A DNA stretch of 34,163 nucleotides from Planctomycetota bacterium. GTDB taxonomy: Bacteria > Planctomycetota > UBA11346. Numbering within the stretch: the first letter of the stretch is position 1; each line of letters starts with the position of its first letter. The stretch spans positions 1 through 34,163 of the forward strand of contig JAHEDF010000004.1 of NCBI GenBank assembly GCA_024641365.1. Direction: 5' to 3'. The notes under the pieces were generated by a model. The model searched no databases, had not been told where the DNA came from, and worked only from the letters and a program-made list of their open reading frames with translations. The position numbers and the translations under genes are program-made. Positions 8,163 to 16,768 of the stretch are shown in pieces.

Positions 8163-8346
8163 GTACCTATGGAATGTATACGTCGCTCATTTCCTTCCGC
8201 TGTAGTTAAAAACATTGAAATTACCGTGTGATTTGCGCTCCATGGTATTGAAGCCAAAATTATTTAAATTAACCATATGGGGATACCTAATTGGGCAGCT
8301 CTCGTCCCTTGTGATACCAGTAAGTATTGCATTCTTTGCAACATAC

Positions 8347-9195
8347 ATGACTCCTAAATCACGTTACCCCAAACAAGGACAGGCTCAGGAGCCGAATGAA
8401 GCCCACCAACATGATTTACATGAACAGGCAGCAGCGGCGGTCATAGCGCTAGCCATGCTCTCCAAAGGCAACCGGGTGCTTGAAATTGGTCCAGGTTTAG
8501 GAGCACTTACGAGCGGCTTACTCAAAACAGGGGCCTCTGTTACTGCCATAGAGCGAGACCCCGTCCGTGTTCAGCACTTACAAAAACGCTTTTCTAAAGA
8601 AATACATCACCAGCAGCTGACACTCATAGAGGGAGACGTTGCTCACGTAAAAGTTGACCTAGGCGACGAGTGGCAGGTCGTAGCTAACCCGCCCTTCAGC
8701 TTGACTGCTACTTTAGTGCGAAAATGGCTCTTAGCTGAAGAGCCACCGCTTGCCATGACGGTCGTACTGCAAAAAGAAGCGGCGGACAAATTGACCGGTG
8801 ATGCTCTGCGACATACGCGCTCTAGCATTATTAGCCACCTCGTCGGTAAACCTTGTGTTAGCAAGATCTTGCCACGAAATGCTACAACGCCTCCAAGTCG
8901 TGTTGACTTAGCGGTATGGAGCCATGAACGACATGATGAGATACCCTCGCAAGCGCTAATAGAGGCAACAGACCGTCTTTTAGCCATCGCTTTTGCTGGG
9001 CCTCGTACGCTGCAAGAAGCCTTGCGAGGCGTTGCCACCACCACCCAAATTCGACGACAGGCAGCACAACATGGATGGCACCCAAACGACCACCCGCGCA
9101 CGGTATCGCCAGCGGGGTGGTTAGATTTTGCGAAGCTGCTGCTACATTGCGGTAAATTAGCTGCCACACACCAAGCGGACAGACGCAAAAAGTGA
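8347..9195 (+). CDS. KsgA/Erm-family rRNA adenine dimethyltransferase-like protein
   Basis: The 282-residue protein carries the SAM-binding core of the rRNA adenine N6-dimethyltransferases: motif I VLEIGPGLGA (44-53), an acidic strand end AIERD (67-71), motif III EGDV (95-98) and the catalytic loop NPPF (114-117), followed by the second domain. KsgA normally has NLPY and Erm NIPY or NLPF-type loops; NPPF is closer to some Erm-like enzymes. The usual N-terminal GQ(N/H)FL motif is not recognisable (here KQGQAQEPNEAHQHDL). It is therefore not safe to call it the 16S methylase KsgA; a 23S or other nucleic acid target is possible. I chose the ATG at 8347 because the longer frame (TTG at 8215) adds a membrane-like stretch foreign to the family. 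The gene stands alone between the DUF1592 and LamG genes. Confidence 0.75.
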   Translation: MTPKSRYPKQGQAQEPNEAHQHDLHEQAAAAVIALAMLSKGNRVLEIGPGLGALTSGLLKTGASVTAIERDPVRVQHLQKRFSKEIHHQQLTLIEGDVAHVKVDLGDEWQVVANPPFSLTATLVRKWLLAEEPPLAMTVVLQKEAADKLTGDALRHTRSSIISHLVGKPCVSKILPRNATTPPSRVDLAVWSHERHDEIPSQALIEATDRLLAIAFAGPRTLQEALRGVATTTQIRRQAAQHGWHPNDHPRTVSPAGWLDFAKLLLHCGKLAATHQADRRKK

Positions 9196-9299
9196 TTAAA
9201 CTACTTCGGTATGTTCTCGTAATAGCTCTTGTATGGGACACGTGTTTTAGTCATACTTTCTTATAGTTCCCCCTTACAATAGAGGCTCACATCATTCCC

Positions 9300-11111
9300 A
9301 TGCGTGTGTCCAAACATCCACCGTTACGTGTAGTCACCCTGCTCTTATCAGCATTGGTCGGTGGCAACACCTTGTGTATTGGCGAAGAACACACGCCACC
9401 AGTACCACCAGATCATAAACCCAAGGTTGGGCCAGAAACACCAAAACCACCACGCCCTATAGAACGTCAACCGCTGAGCAAAGCGGTTGTTTCGATTATT
9501 TTAGATATTCCGACTAGCGACGCGATTAACACTGCTAAAACGACAATTAAGGATACTTATAAAGACGATTATAAAGCACGACGCTCTGAAGAAAAAATGG
9601 CCTTTGGACAAAAATTATTACAAGCCGGAAAAGATACCGAAAATAATCCCGAATTACGGTTTACGCTATGGCGCGAGGCTGGGGATATAGCAGCAAAAAA
9701 TGGTGACCTCGAAACAGCAGAAGCCAGCGTTGATTTATTAGAAAAACATTTTCGCGTCAGTAAAAATGCTGAGCTCGCTCGTATTTATGCTGAATTAAAA
9801 GATAATATTCCAAGCGCAGAAATTGGTGTAAAATTGGCACTCGGAATTGTAGGCACTATAGAAAATTGCATTCAATTGGATCAATATGATATCGCGCAAC
9901 GATTAGCAAAAGACGGAGAATCCTTAGGGCGACGTATGCGCGACAATGGTATCGTTAACCGTTCGCGCTCGCTCGGGACCAAGGCTAAAAAATTACAAGG
10001 TGAATACAAAACACTGGCCGAATATGTAGATTTTATTGGGGAATTATCCTCAGAGGGCCATCGACGCACCGGGTTGTTTCAATGCATTGGTAAAAATGAT
10101 TGGGTCCATGGACTGGAACATTTAAAAAATGGTGATGACCCCAAATTAGCTGAATTAGCAACGCGTGATCTTGATGCGCAAACCTATCTGGCGAATGCGA
10201 CTCAGAAAAAGAAATCTGAAGAGGGATTGGAACCAGCTCCCGTGTCATTATTAGCGGTTGCTGATGCATGGTACGATTATGCGCCATCACAATCACGCGG
10301 TGACCCGCGAGAAGCCATGTTATCACGCGCGTTTTTATGGTATCGACGCAGCCTTATGACTCTCGACAGCGCTGACCGTAGTAAATGCGAAAAACGAATT
10401 GAAGAATTGAAAAAAGCGCTCGCTAATAGCGCCTTCTATGCAGGCATTAATTATCCGTCAGGCGCAGCCATGCTGCTCACCTTTGAACCTGATACATTAA
10501 TTACCAGTGGCGCCAACATTACCGGCGTCCTCGATTCAAGCCTACATGCTTTACGGGCACCAGCATCAGGGGTTAAACCCGTTCGAGGTGCATTTGGTAT
10601 GGCACTAGAATTTGACGGTACAGGTAAAATTGATTGTGGCACACCAAAACAGTTACAAATAGCTGAAGATTTAACTATTACGATGTGGATGTGGGCTGAC
10701 TCATTAGAAATTCGTAGCAATCCAATTAATAAATCCTATGCTGGTGAAGGCACCATGACACTTGAGCCAGGTGGAACTATTAATTTCTTTTATGGCGTCG
10801 ATGGAAATCATGGCGAAAATTACACGTCAATTAATATGAGCGCCATCATAAAAACAAAAACGTGGTATCATTTTGCTTTGGTGCGCAATCTTACTACGCA
10901 GAAAAAATTAACCTGGTATCGCAACGGCAAAGTAGTTAAATCTACAGATTCACCTTATCCACGCACCGGCGTCTCAACCCAGCCGTTGCTCATAGGCACT
11001 GGCTACACCAATCCATTTGTTGGGAAGTTAGATGATATTGGATTCTGGCCGCGCGCATTAACGGCTGAAGAAGTTGATGCCCTTTATCAAGCGACCAACT
11101 TAGGACGATAA
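9300..11111 (+). CDS. Secreted LamG-domain protein with helical N-terminal region
   Basis: The 603-residue protein has a signal peptide (1-28, ending LCIGEE), a Pro-rich linker (residues 32-55), and a long helical region (about 60-375) of TPR-like character (LREAGDIAAKNGDLETAEAS-type segments). A C-terminal LamG/concanavalin-like jellyroll follows from about 405 to 597. The jellyroll shows the family landmarks ALEFDGTGKIDCG, LTITMWMWADS, WYHFALVRN, WYRNGKVV and FVGKLDDIGFWPRALTAEEV. Such domains bind glycans or proteins at the surface; PVC bacteria encode many. A role in carbohydrate binding is inferred from the fold only. AGAGG lies 12 bases before the ATG. It ends three bases from the convergent ABC permease gene. 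Confidence 0.85.
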   Translation: MRVSKHPPLRVVTLLLSALVGGNTLCIGEEHTPPVPPDHKPKVGPETPKPPRPIERQPLSKAVVSIILDIPTSDAINTAKTTIKDTYKDDYKARRSEEKMAFGQKLLQAGKDTENNPELRFTLWREAGDIAAKNGDLETAEASVDLLEKHFRVSKNAELARIYAELKDNIPSAEIGVKLALGIVGTIENCIQLDQYDIAQRLAKDGESLGRRMRDNGIVNRSRSLGTKAKKLQGEYKTLAEYVDFIGELSSEGHRRTGLFQCIGKNDWVHGLEHLKNGDDPKLAELATRDLDAQTYLANATQKKKSEEGLEPAPVSLLAVADAWYDYAPSQSRGDPREAMLSRAFLWYRRSLMTLDSADRSKCEKRIEELKKALANSAFYAGINYPSGAAMLLTFEPDTLITSGANITGVLDSSLHALRAPASGVKPVRGAFGMALEFDGTGKIDCGTPKQLQIAEDLTITMWMWADSLEIRSNPINKSYAGEGTMTLEPGGTINFFYGVDGNHGENYTSINMSAIIKTKTWYHFALVRNLTTQKKLTWYRNGKVVKSTDSPYPRTGVSTQPLLIGTGYTNPFVGKLDDIGFWPRALTAEEVDALYQATNLGR

Positions 11112-11114
11112 CCG

Positions 11115-13712
11115 TTATTCGTCGCGTAACACCACTAATGGTCGCACGGTAAAGACGTGGCGACAGGCAAATAATCCGGCCATTACACCAATACTTGTAA
11201 TAGTCACAATTAAGAGTGTTAATTCAGTCCATGGGATGGTGAGCTGTAAATCCAATAGTAATTTTAATACTAAATATGCATGCCCTATCCCAAGCAATGT
11301 GCCAATTATTGCTGCTAAGCCAGCCAATGTTGCAAATTCAGCCGTAATAGAACTAAAGAGCACGCCCGGCCCGGCACCAACGACTGATAATAAAGCGGCA
11401 TCACCACGCCGAGCACGCGCAGTACCAATGCCAATGCCAATCAACACGACGATGCCAGCAGCTAAACAAAACCATCCTAAAAATGTAACGGCTTGTGAAA
11501 TACGGGTAATCATCTCGTGTAATTTTCCGCCAATTTCCGCCACATCAAAAGCAGTCACCGAAGGAAATCGTTGAGCCAATTCACCAATCACTTGTTTCTG
11601 TTGGGCTTCAGGCAATGCAGGAATTGCTGCTACCCAATTGCCTGGCGCATCGCGCAACGCGTGCGGACTGAGTAATATAAAAAAATTCGGCCGCATATTG
11701 GCCCATTTGACACTACGAATACTTGTTACTTTTGCCTCCAACTCCACACCTTGAATATCAAATGTCAGCGTATCGCCAAGCTCTGCGCCTATATTATTTG
11801 CAAAGCGTTGTTCGAGCGATGCCTCAACTAATTCACCATTTTCTTCCATAAATTTTCCGGCCATGATAATTTCATCTTGGCCTAAAGTGGTGCGCCAACT
11901 TAACCGCTGTTCGCGTCCACGCATAAACCGTTGTCGTTCTCCTTCACGCGTGTCCCCGGTCTGCTGATTTGGTGTTTTGCCATTAATCGCGCGGAGTCGT
12001 GCCATGACCATATGGCTGGTTGACGGTGTCACATGAAACTGCTGATTACACCAGTCACGGAATTCATCAATTTGATCTGATTGAATATCAATACAAAACG
12101 TTCCCGGTCGCTTAGCTGTCCCACCACTTAAATCGTCGGTTAAACTAACGCGATAGGTTGCCATGGTTGCCATTAATTGCGCTGCAGCAGCAATCGCAAT
12201 AATTGCCGCTAAAGGACGAAATCCTGGACGCGTCATATTTCTTAACCCATGCCGAATACCAACAGCACTGCGACCACGCCAGTAATTTATTAACAGCGCT
12301 GGCAGGTATAATAATGGCCAGCCAATACCTGTGGTTATTAGAGCCCCAAGGACCAACAATCCCACGACTGCCGGACCCGTTCGCCATGATCGTGCTTCCA
12401 TTGCGGCAACTGCCATTACGGCACACAGAACGAGTAATGCAATAATTGCAGCTCGCCAAAATCCACTTGCTGTAGTGGCATCGCCACGTGCCATCGCTGC
12501 TGGCTGTAAGCCATGTACTTCATTGACCGCAATAGCTGCAAATCCAGCCGCGACAAAAACACCCAATAAAACACCACCAAGCATCACTATGCTATCAATG
12601 CCATACCCGCCTTTAATTGGCAGTAAATCTTGGCCAATAAATAATAAGCCATTTTGTAATGCTACGCCGACTATCGCACCTATAATACCGCCAATACATC
12701 CAAGCGTTGTACTTTGTAAAAAGAACATCCAGGCAACGCGACGTGGTGTTGCGCCCAACATATACAAAGTGGCTATTGCATCACGTTGGTCCGCAACAAA
12801 TCCACGTACTAAACTGGCAACGCCAATACCACCTAATAAAACTGCCGCTAAAGCGACAAGTCGTAAAAAATCACCGATGCGATCAAAGGCGCGTTCAATA
12901 TTTTCACTGGCTTGTACCGCAGAACGAATCCCAATGCCTTTTTCATCTGCAATGCGACCACCAAAACCGCTGCGCATACGTTTTGGTAATTTCCAATGCT
13001 CCCGCAATTTTTCCATAACTGCATCCACATTGCTATGTGGTAACGCAATTAATTGCGCAAAACGTAAACGTGATCCGGGACCATCTAATCCGGTTTCGGC
13101 GACGCGATCATAAGCCATTAAAACCCGTGGCCCCAAAGCAAATGGATTCATACTCATGCCAGGTTCTTCTAAAATTATGCCACCAATTTGAAATCGCACA
13201 GCGCCTATTTGTATTGTCGATCCTAATTGCGCATCCAACTGTGATAATAATTCTTCCTGCACAAATACCGTTGGTATATCACCAAATAAATCTTTCATCT
13301 GCCCGATAGCGATATCCACCTGTCCATATAATGGATAACCGGGTTCTACTGCGCGCACTTCAATTGTCCGCGCTAAACCTGAAGCCGTTCCAAGTGCCAT
13401 AGTGGTAAAACGAATTTGCTCGATGCGTTGCGCATTTTTTGGCAGCAACATGTCCATATCGCCGCGCTGTTCGTGAGTGAACGGCAGATTCGAAGCAATT
13501 TCAATATCGGCACCTAACAAAGGACGCGCTTCATTAGTTAGTGCACGGTCTAGTGATGAACTAAAAGATCCAACACAGACGCGGGCTGCAATCCCCAAAG
13601 CTATACAAGATATAAGCAGCCACATCCGTGCTGCCTGTCCCCGACTTAAACGCCAAGCAAGACCAATCACGAGCAACTCACGGGACAGTCGGCGCTGATG
13701 CCGTTGTTTCAT
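11115..13712 (-). CDS. ybbP: ABC transporter permease of the YbbP/FtsX type
   Basis: The 865-residue membrane protein is a double FtsX-domain permease like E. coli YbbP. There is an N-terminal membrane helix (about 29-47), a large periplasmic domain, then an FtsX block (LLGGIGVASLVRGFVADQRD, ATLYMLGATPRRV), central membrane helices, a second periplasmic domain, and a C-terminal FtsX block (GIVVLIGIGIGTARARRGDA, LLSVVGAGPGV). YbbAP-type complexes are thought to extract or move hydrophobic molecules at the inner membrane; the substrate is unknown. Its start overlaps the end of the ATPase gene by 35 bases, and both follow a TesA-like esterase gene on the same strand. In E. coli tesA is divergent from ybbAP; here the three form one operon. 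The symbol is by similarity. Confidence 0.88.
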   Translation of the reverse strand: MKQRHQRRLSRELLVIGLAWRLSRGQAARMWLLISCIALGIAARVCVGSFSSSLDRALTNEARPLLGADIEIASNLPFTHEQRGDMDMLLPKNAQRIEQIRFTTMALGTASGLARTIEVRAVEPGYPLYGQVDIAIGQMKDLFGDIPTVFVQEELLSQLDAQLGSTIQIGAVRFQIGGIILEEPGMSMNPFALGPRVLMAYDRVAETGLDGPGSRLRFAQLIALPHSNVDAVMEKLREHWKLPKRMRSGFGGRIADEKGIGIRSAVQASENIERAFDRIGDFLRLVALAAVLLGGIGVASLVRGFVADQRDAIATLYMLGATPRRVAWMFFLQSTTLGCIGGIIGAIVGVALQNGLLFIGQDLLPIKGGYGIDSIVMLGGVLLGVFVAAGFAAIAVNEVHGLQPAAMARGDATTASGFWRAAIIALLVLCAVMAVAAMEARSWRTGPAVVGLLVLGALITTGIGWPLLYLPALLINYWRGRSAVGIRHGLRNMTRPGFRPLAAIIAIAAAAQLMATMATYRVSLTDDLSGGTAKRPGTFCIDIQSDQIDEFRDWCNQQFHVTPSTSHMVMARLRAINGKTPNQQTGDTREGERQRFMRGREQRLSWRTTLGQDEIIMAGKFMEENGELVEASLEQRFANNIGAELGDTLTFDIQGVELEAKVTSIRSVKWANMRPNFFILLSPHALRDAPGNWVAAIPALPEAQQKQVIGELAQRFPSVTAFDVAEIGGKLHEMITRISQAVTFLGWFCLAAGIVVLIGIGIGTARARRGDAALLSVVGAGPGVLFSSITAEFATLAGLAAIIGTLLGIGHAYLVLKLLLDLQLTIPWTELTLLIVTITSIGVMAGLFACRHVFTVRPLVVLRDE

Positions 13713-14379
13713 CGCTCACGATGCGTCCATCCTGCAAGGTAATGCAGCGCTCTGCACGTTGCGCTAACGCATTATCATGTGTCACTAAAATGACGGTCGC
13801 CTTTTGCTCACGAGCAACTTCAAATAATAAATCTGCCATCGCTGTGCCAGTACGACTGTCTAAATTTCCGGTCGGTTCATCAGCAAATAATACCGCTGGT
13901 GCTGGTGCCATCGCTCGCGCCAACGCTACACGTTGTTGCTCGCCGCCAGATAAACGACTTGGTAAATGCGCACAGCGATTACCTAAACCAACGCGATCTA
14001 ACCATTGTCGCGCCGTGGCCAAGGGCTGTGGGCGGCCAGCTAATTCCAATGGTACCGCAACATTTTCTTCCGCCGTTAATGTCGGCAATAAACGAAATGA
14101 TTGAAAAACAAAACCCATGCGTTGCCCACGTAATGCCGCTAATCGACTGGCTGAAAGCGCTCCTAAATCATGGCCGTCTATCAGCACTTTTCCTGAGCTT
14201 GGTTTATCAAGGCCAGCCATTAATCCCAATAAGGTAGATTTTCCACTGCCAGAAGGACCAACAATAGCCACACGTTCTCCCGCCGATAAGGAAAACGACA
14301 CCACATCAAGAACGGTAAGCGTTGTTTGCCCAACGTGAAATATTTTACTGACCTGCTGCACAGCAACGACGGTGATCAT
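13678..14379 (-). CDS. ybbA: ABC transporter ATP-binding protein of the YbbA/LolD type
   Basis: The 233-residue protein is a complete ABC ATPase: Walker A GPSGSGKST (41-49), Q-loop Gln93 (VFQSFRLLP), signature LSGGEQQR (143-150), Walker B VLFADEP (163-169) with the D-loop NLD, and the switch His201 (VTHD). The family (YbbA, LolD, MacB, FtsE) powers FtsX-type permeases that work mechanically from the inner membrane. Its partner is the adjacent YbbP-like permease, overlapping by 35 bases. Its start overlaps the stop of the esterase gene by four bases. It should be cytoplasmic, dimeric and bound to the permease. Confidence 0.95.
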   Translation of the reverse strand: MITVVAVQQVSKIFHVGQTTLTVLDVVSFSLSAGERVAIVGPSGSGKSTLLGLMAGLDKPSSGKVLIDGHDLGALSASRLAALRGQRMGFVFQSFRLLPTLTAEENVAVPLELAGRPQPLATARQWLDRVGLGNRCAHLPSRLSGGEQQRVALARAMAPAPAVLFADEPTGNLDSRTGTAMADLLFEVAREQKATVILVTHDNALAQRAERCITLQDGRIVSDETTASAPTVP

Positions 14380-14981
14380 GGCGCAACCTTTTCAATAATT
14401 GGCAGCAAAAATTGGTAGACATTTTTTGCCATTATTTGCTGTCCCTCTGCGGTTGGGTGTATACCATCTGCTTGGTTAAGTGCGGCGACGGCAGCAACAT
14501 CTTGCAATAAAAATGGCATGACGGGAATAGTGAACTCTTTGCCTAATGCCGGATACACTGCCGCAAATGCAGTGCGATAGTCCTCTCCATAATTGGTGGG
14601 AAGTTGCATACCTGCTAAAACAACAGTCGCACCTGCTGCACGACATTTTTCAATTATTGCACGCAAATTTTTTTCCATGTCGGTGACTTGTAAGCCACGC
14701 AAACCATCATTGGCGCCTAGCGCAATAAATACCACATCCGGTTTTGCTTTTAATGCCCATCGAATCCGACGCAGTCCTGCCGCAGTGGTATCACCGCTAA
14801 TGCCTGCGTTAATAACGCGCCATGATTTACTCTCTGCCTGCGCTAATTGCTGCACTAAAGCTGGGTAGGCCTGCGATTCATCTAATCCTTTACCCGCCGT
14901 CAGGCTGTCACCGAGGCAAACAATGGTCGCTGCAGGTAAGGATGCCCAAATTAACAAGAGGAGGACTATGCGACATAACAT
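14376..14981 (-). CDS. tesA: TesA-like periplasmic GDSL esterase / lysophospholipase
   Basis: The 201-residue protein has all SGNH-hydrolase blocks: block I VCLGDSLTAG with nucleophile Ser26, block II Gly in NAGISGDTT, block III GANDGLRG, and block V DGIHPTAEG with Asp172 and His175. A signal peptide (MLCRIVLLLLIWASLPAA) sends it to the periplasm, as for E. coli TesA (thioesterase I / arylesterase / lysophospholipase L1). I chose the ATG at 14981; a TTG at 15008 would add nine residues ahead of the signal peptide. First gene of the esterase-ATPase-permease operon; the grouping suggests that the transporter and esterase act on the same acylated or lipid-like compounds. Confidence 0.9.
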   Translation of the reverse strand: MLCRIVLLLLIWASLPAATIVCLGDSLTAGKGLDESQAYPALVQQLAQAESKSWRVINAGISGDTTAAGLRRIRWALKAKPDVVFIALGANDGLRGLQVTDMEKNLRAIIEKCRAAGATVVLAGMQLPTNYGEDYRTAFAAVYPALGKEFTIPVMPFLLQDVAAVAALNQADGIHPTAEGQQIMAKNVYQFLLPIIEKVAP

Positions 14982-15156
14982 GCCCTTATGATGCACGACT
15001 AATGCCAAGACCCAACCACCAAGAACGATTTGTTCAGCAAGGGCGCACCCAGCAGAAAAGATGGTGCAATCAGGGTCGTTTCCTCCTTTCAGCAGACGGT
15101 ATTATTCTTCCACTAGGACATTTTACTTGTCTGATGTACCATATTAGCAGCGCTCT

Positions 15157-15666
15157 ATGTTTACTCGCATTGCCATCATGACCTTTATCGCGTTCGTGCT
15201 TGGGGCGATATTGGGGCAATTGGAAATTCAAATATTGGGAACCCAAGGATGGGCGAGCGGTTTACCAGTTACGATAGTTATGAAAGATAATATATTTTTG
15301 GATTTCTTGTGTGCGGGGCGACCGCTCACGTCTTATCATATGTGGTTATTAGTTTTTCTTACTGTAATGGTCCATTTACCTGCTGCGCTAATCGGGGGGT
15401 GGAATTTAAAATTGGAAGCACGTGCCTTAGGGTGTCTGGGACTTATATGGATTGTGCGCGATGTATGGTGGTTTTTAGCAAACCCCACCATCGGTTGGGC
15501 AGGCATTGATCCGGTCCGCGCACCGTGGATTAAAAAATGGCTTATGGGTTTTCCCAGCGACTGGATTATTATTATACCAATCAGCATCGGGTTTATTGTA
15601 TGGAGTTATATATTGCACGTTCGCGAAGAAACGAAAAAAGTCGAATTTGAAGAACCGATGGCGTAA
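15157..15666 (+). CDS. Four-helix membrane protein of unknown function
   Basis: The 169-residue protein has four clear hydrophobic segments (about residues 4-22, 64-84, 90-108 and 128-150) with a conserved-looking loop WFLANPTIGWAGIDPVRAPWIKKWL between the third and fourth, and a charged C-terminal tail (REETKKVEFEEPMA). No family is recognised. There is no clear ribosome binding site ahead of the ATG. Ends three bases before an inverted-repeat element (15669-15924). The gene is on the plus strand, divergent from the tesA operon. Confidence 0.65.
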   Translation: MFTRIAIMTFIAFVLGAILGQLEIQILGTQGWASGLPVTIVMKDNIFLDFLCAGRPLTSYHMWLLVFLTVMVHLPAALIGGWNLKLEARALGCLGLIWIVRDVWWFLANPTIGWAGIDPVRAPWIKKWLMGFPSDWIIIIPISIGFIVWSYILHVREETKKVEFEEPMA

Positions 15667-15668
15667 TT

Positions 15669-15924
15669 AAGTCAGGAAGTCAGGAAGTCTGGCCTGCACG
15701 GTGATTTTTATTACGAGGTATGATGACGAATAGTTACAAAAAGGTGGCGTGGCGCGCCGGATATTTCTTTTGTTGTCAATTCATTCGCCTTGGGATACAG
15801 AAATTTTTCAAACACTATATTTTTATAGCGCTTAGCGCCGCCTTTTTGCAGTTATTTCTAGACCACACTTTATTTATTAACCCCACGTGCGGGCCAGACT
15901 TCCGGACTTCCGGACTTCCGGACT
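15669..15924. repeat. Inverted-repeat element with 8-bp tandem units at each end
   Basis: The left end holds tandem AAGTCAGG units (15669-15688), then TCTGGCCTGCACGGTG. The right end is its reverse complement with small changes: CCCACGTGCGGGCCAGA followed by three ACTTCCGG units (15897-15922). The arms are about 35-40 bases and enclose about 180 bases with no convincing gene. The right arm lies inside the 3' end of the TauE/SafE gene and encodes its last residues. The layout resembles a small non-autonomous insertion or dispersed repeat; no target duplication is evident. Confidence 0.65.
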
Positions 15925-16713
15925 ATTCCCAGGTGTTATTGGCGGCGGATGCGGTTTTCCATACGGCACGAATAACGTCACCGTGGCAATTAAGGCTAAG
16001 ACGATAATAATTCGCTCAAATAAAGCCTGAGGAATACGAGTAAATAACCAGCGGCCTATAAAAGCGCCAACTATAACGGCAGGCGCTAACCACAAATCAA
16101 CCCATAGTGTTTCTGCGGTAATACGTTCTTGAAATACAAATTGTGGTATTTTGACTAAATTAATAACAAAGAAAAACCACGCCCCGGTGCCCATAAATTC
16201 ATTTTTTGGTAATGCCATGCTTAATAAATATAAGCTCATAATCGGACCTGCCGCGTTCGCTATGTAAGTCGCAAATCCAGTTGCTGCGCCGAAAAAAGCC
16301 GCCTTCCATTTTGATGCCGCTGGCACGTCTTCTCCACCTCGTTTGCGCAGTATCTGCATCACAATCATAATTAATACAATTATGCCGATAGCCTGGGTTA
16401 AGACATCATCACCAATATGAAAATGGTCGAATGCCCACATACCACCCATGCCAATTATTAATCCAACTGCTACCCACGGCACTAATCGCACCACGCGATC
16501 CCATTGCGCATGACGTCGGTAATATAAAACCGCAAATAAATCCGCTAAGCATAATAAAGGTAAAACTGCACCAGGCGATAAGCGCGGATCGACCACGACA
16601 TAAAGCATCAGTGGCACCACTAAAATACCGAGACCAGGAACACCGGTCTTGGCAATGCCATTCATCATCGCGCAGGCTACACCCAACGCCCATTGCCACG
16701 GTTCTAATTCCAT
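15877..16713 (-). CDS. TauE/SafE-family sulfite/anion exporter permease
   Basis: The 278-residue multi-pass protein shows the two-half layout of the TauE/SafE family: an N-terminal half with GIAKTGVPGLGILVVPLML and a second half with FGAATGFATYIANAAGPIMS, each carrying the family's G-x-x-x-G/NAAGP pattern, and a WFFFVINLVKIPQF helix. The family moves small sulfur-containing or organic anions across the inner membrane; the substrate here is unknown. The last ~13 residues (EVRKSGSLARTWG) are encoded by the tandem units of the inverted-repeat element, so the native C-terminus has apparently been replaced. It lies 55 bases downstream of purC on the same strand. Confidence 0.88.
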   Translation of the reverse strand: MELEPWQWALGVACAMMNGIAKTGVPGLGILVVPLMLYVVVDPRLSPGAVLPLLCLADLFAVLYYRRHAQWDRVVRLVPWVAVGLIIGMGGMWAFDHFHIGDDVLTQAIGIIVLIMIVMQILRKRGGEDVPAASKWKAAFFGAATGFATYIANAAGPIMSLYLLSMALPKNEFMGTGAWFFFVINLVKIPQFVFQERITAETLWVDLWLAPAVIVGAFIGRWLFTRIPQALFERIIIVLALIATVTLFVPYGKPHPPPITPGNSPEVRKSGSLARTWG

Positions 16714-16768
16714 AACCTACTATCTTACCACAAATAAAACCATCACGGACGGCGTTGATTTGTGGAGC

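Noticed and set aside
8215..8346. N-terminal extension of the dimethyltransferase from a TTG codon
   Set aside because: It adds a membrane-like segment foreign to the family and lacks a ribosome binding site; the ATG at 8347 gives normal family length.
12331..13113. 260-codon plus-strand frame antisense to ybbP
   Set aside because: The opposite strand encodes a clear FtsX-type permease across the whole interval; the antisense product is Pro/Ala/Lys-biased low complexity.
15720..16007. 95-codon plus-strand frame inside the inverted-repeat element
   Set aside because: Half of it is antisense to the TauE/SafE gene and it crosses the repeat arm; no ribosome binding site or recognisable domain.
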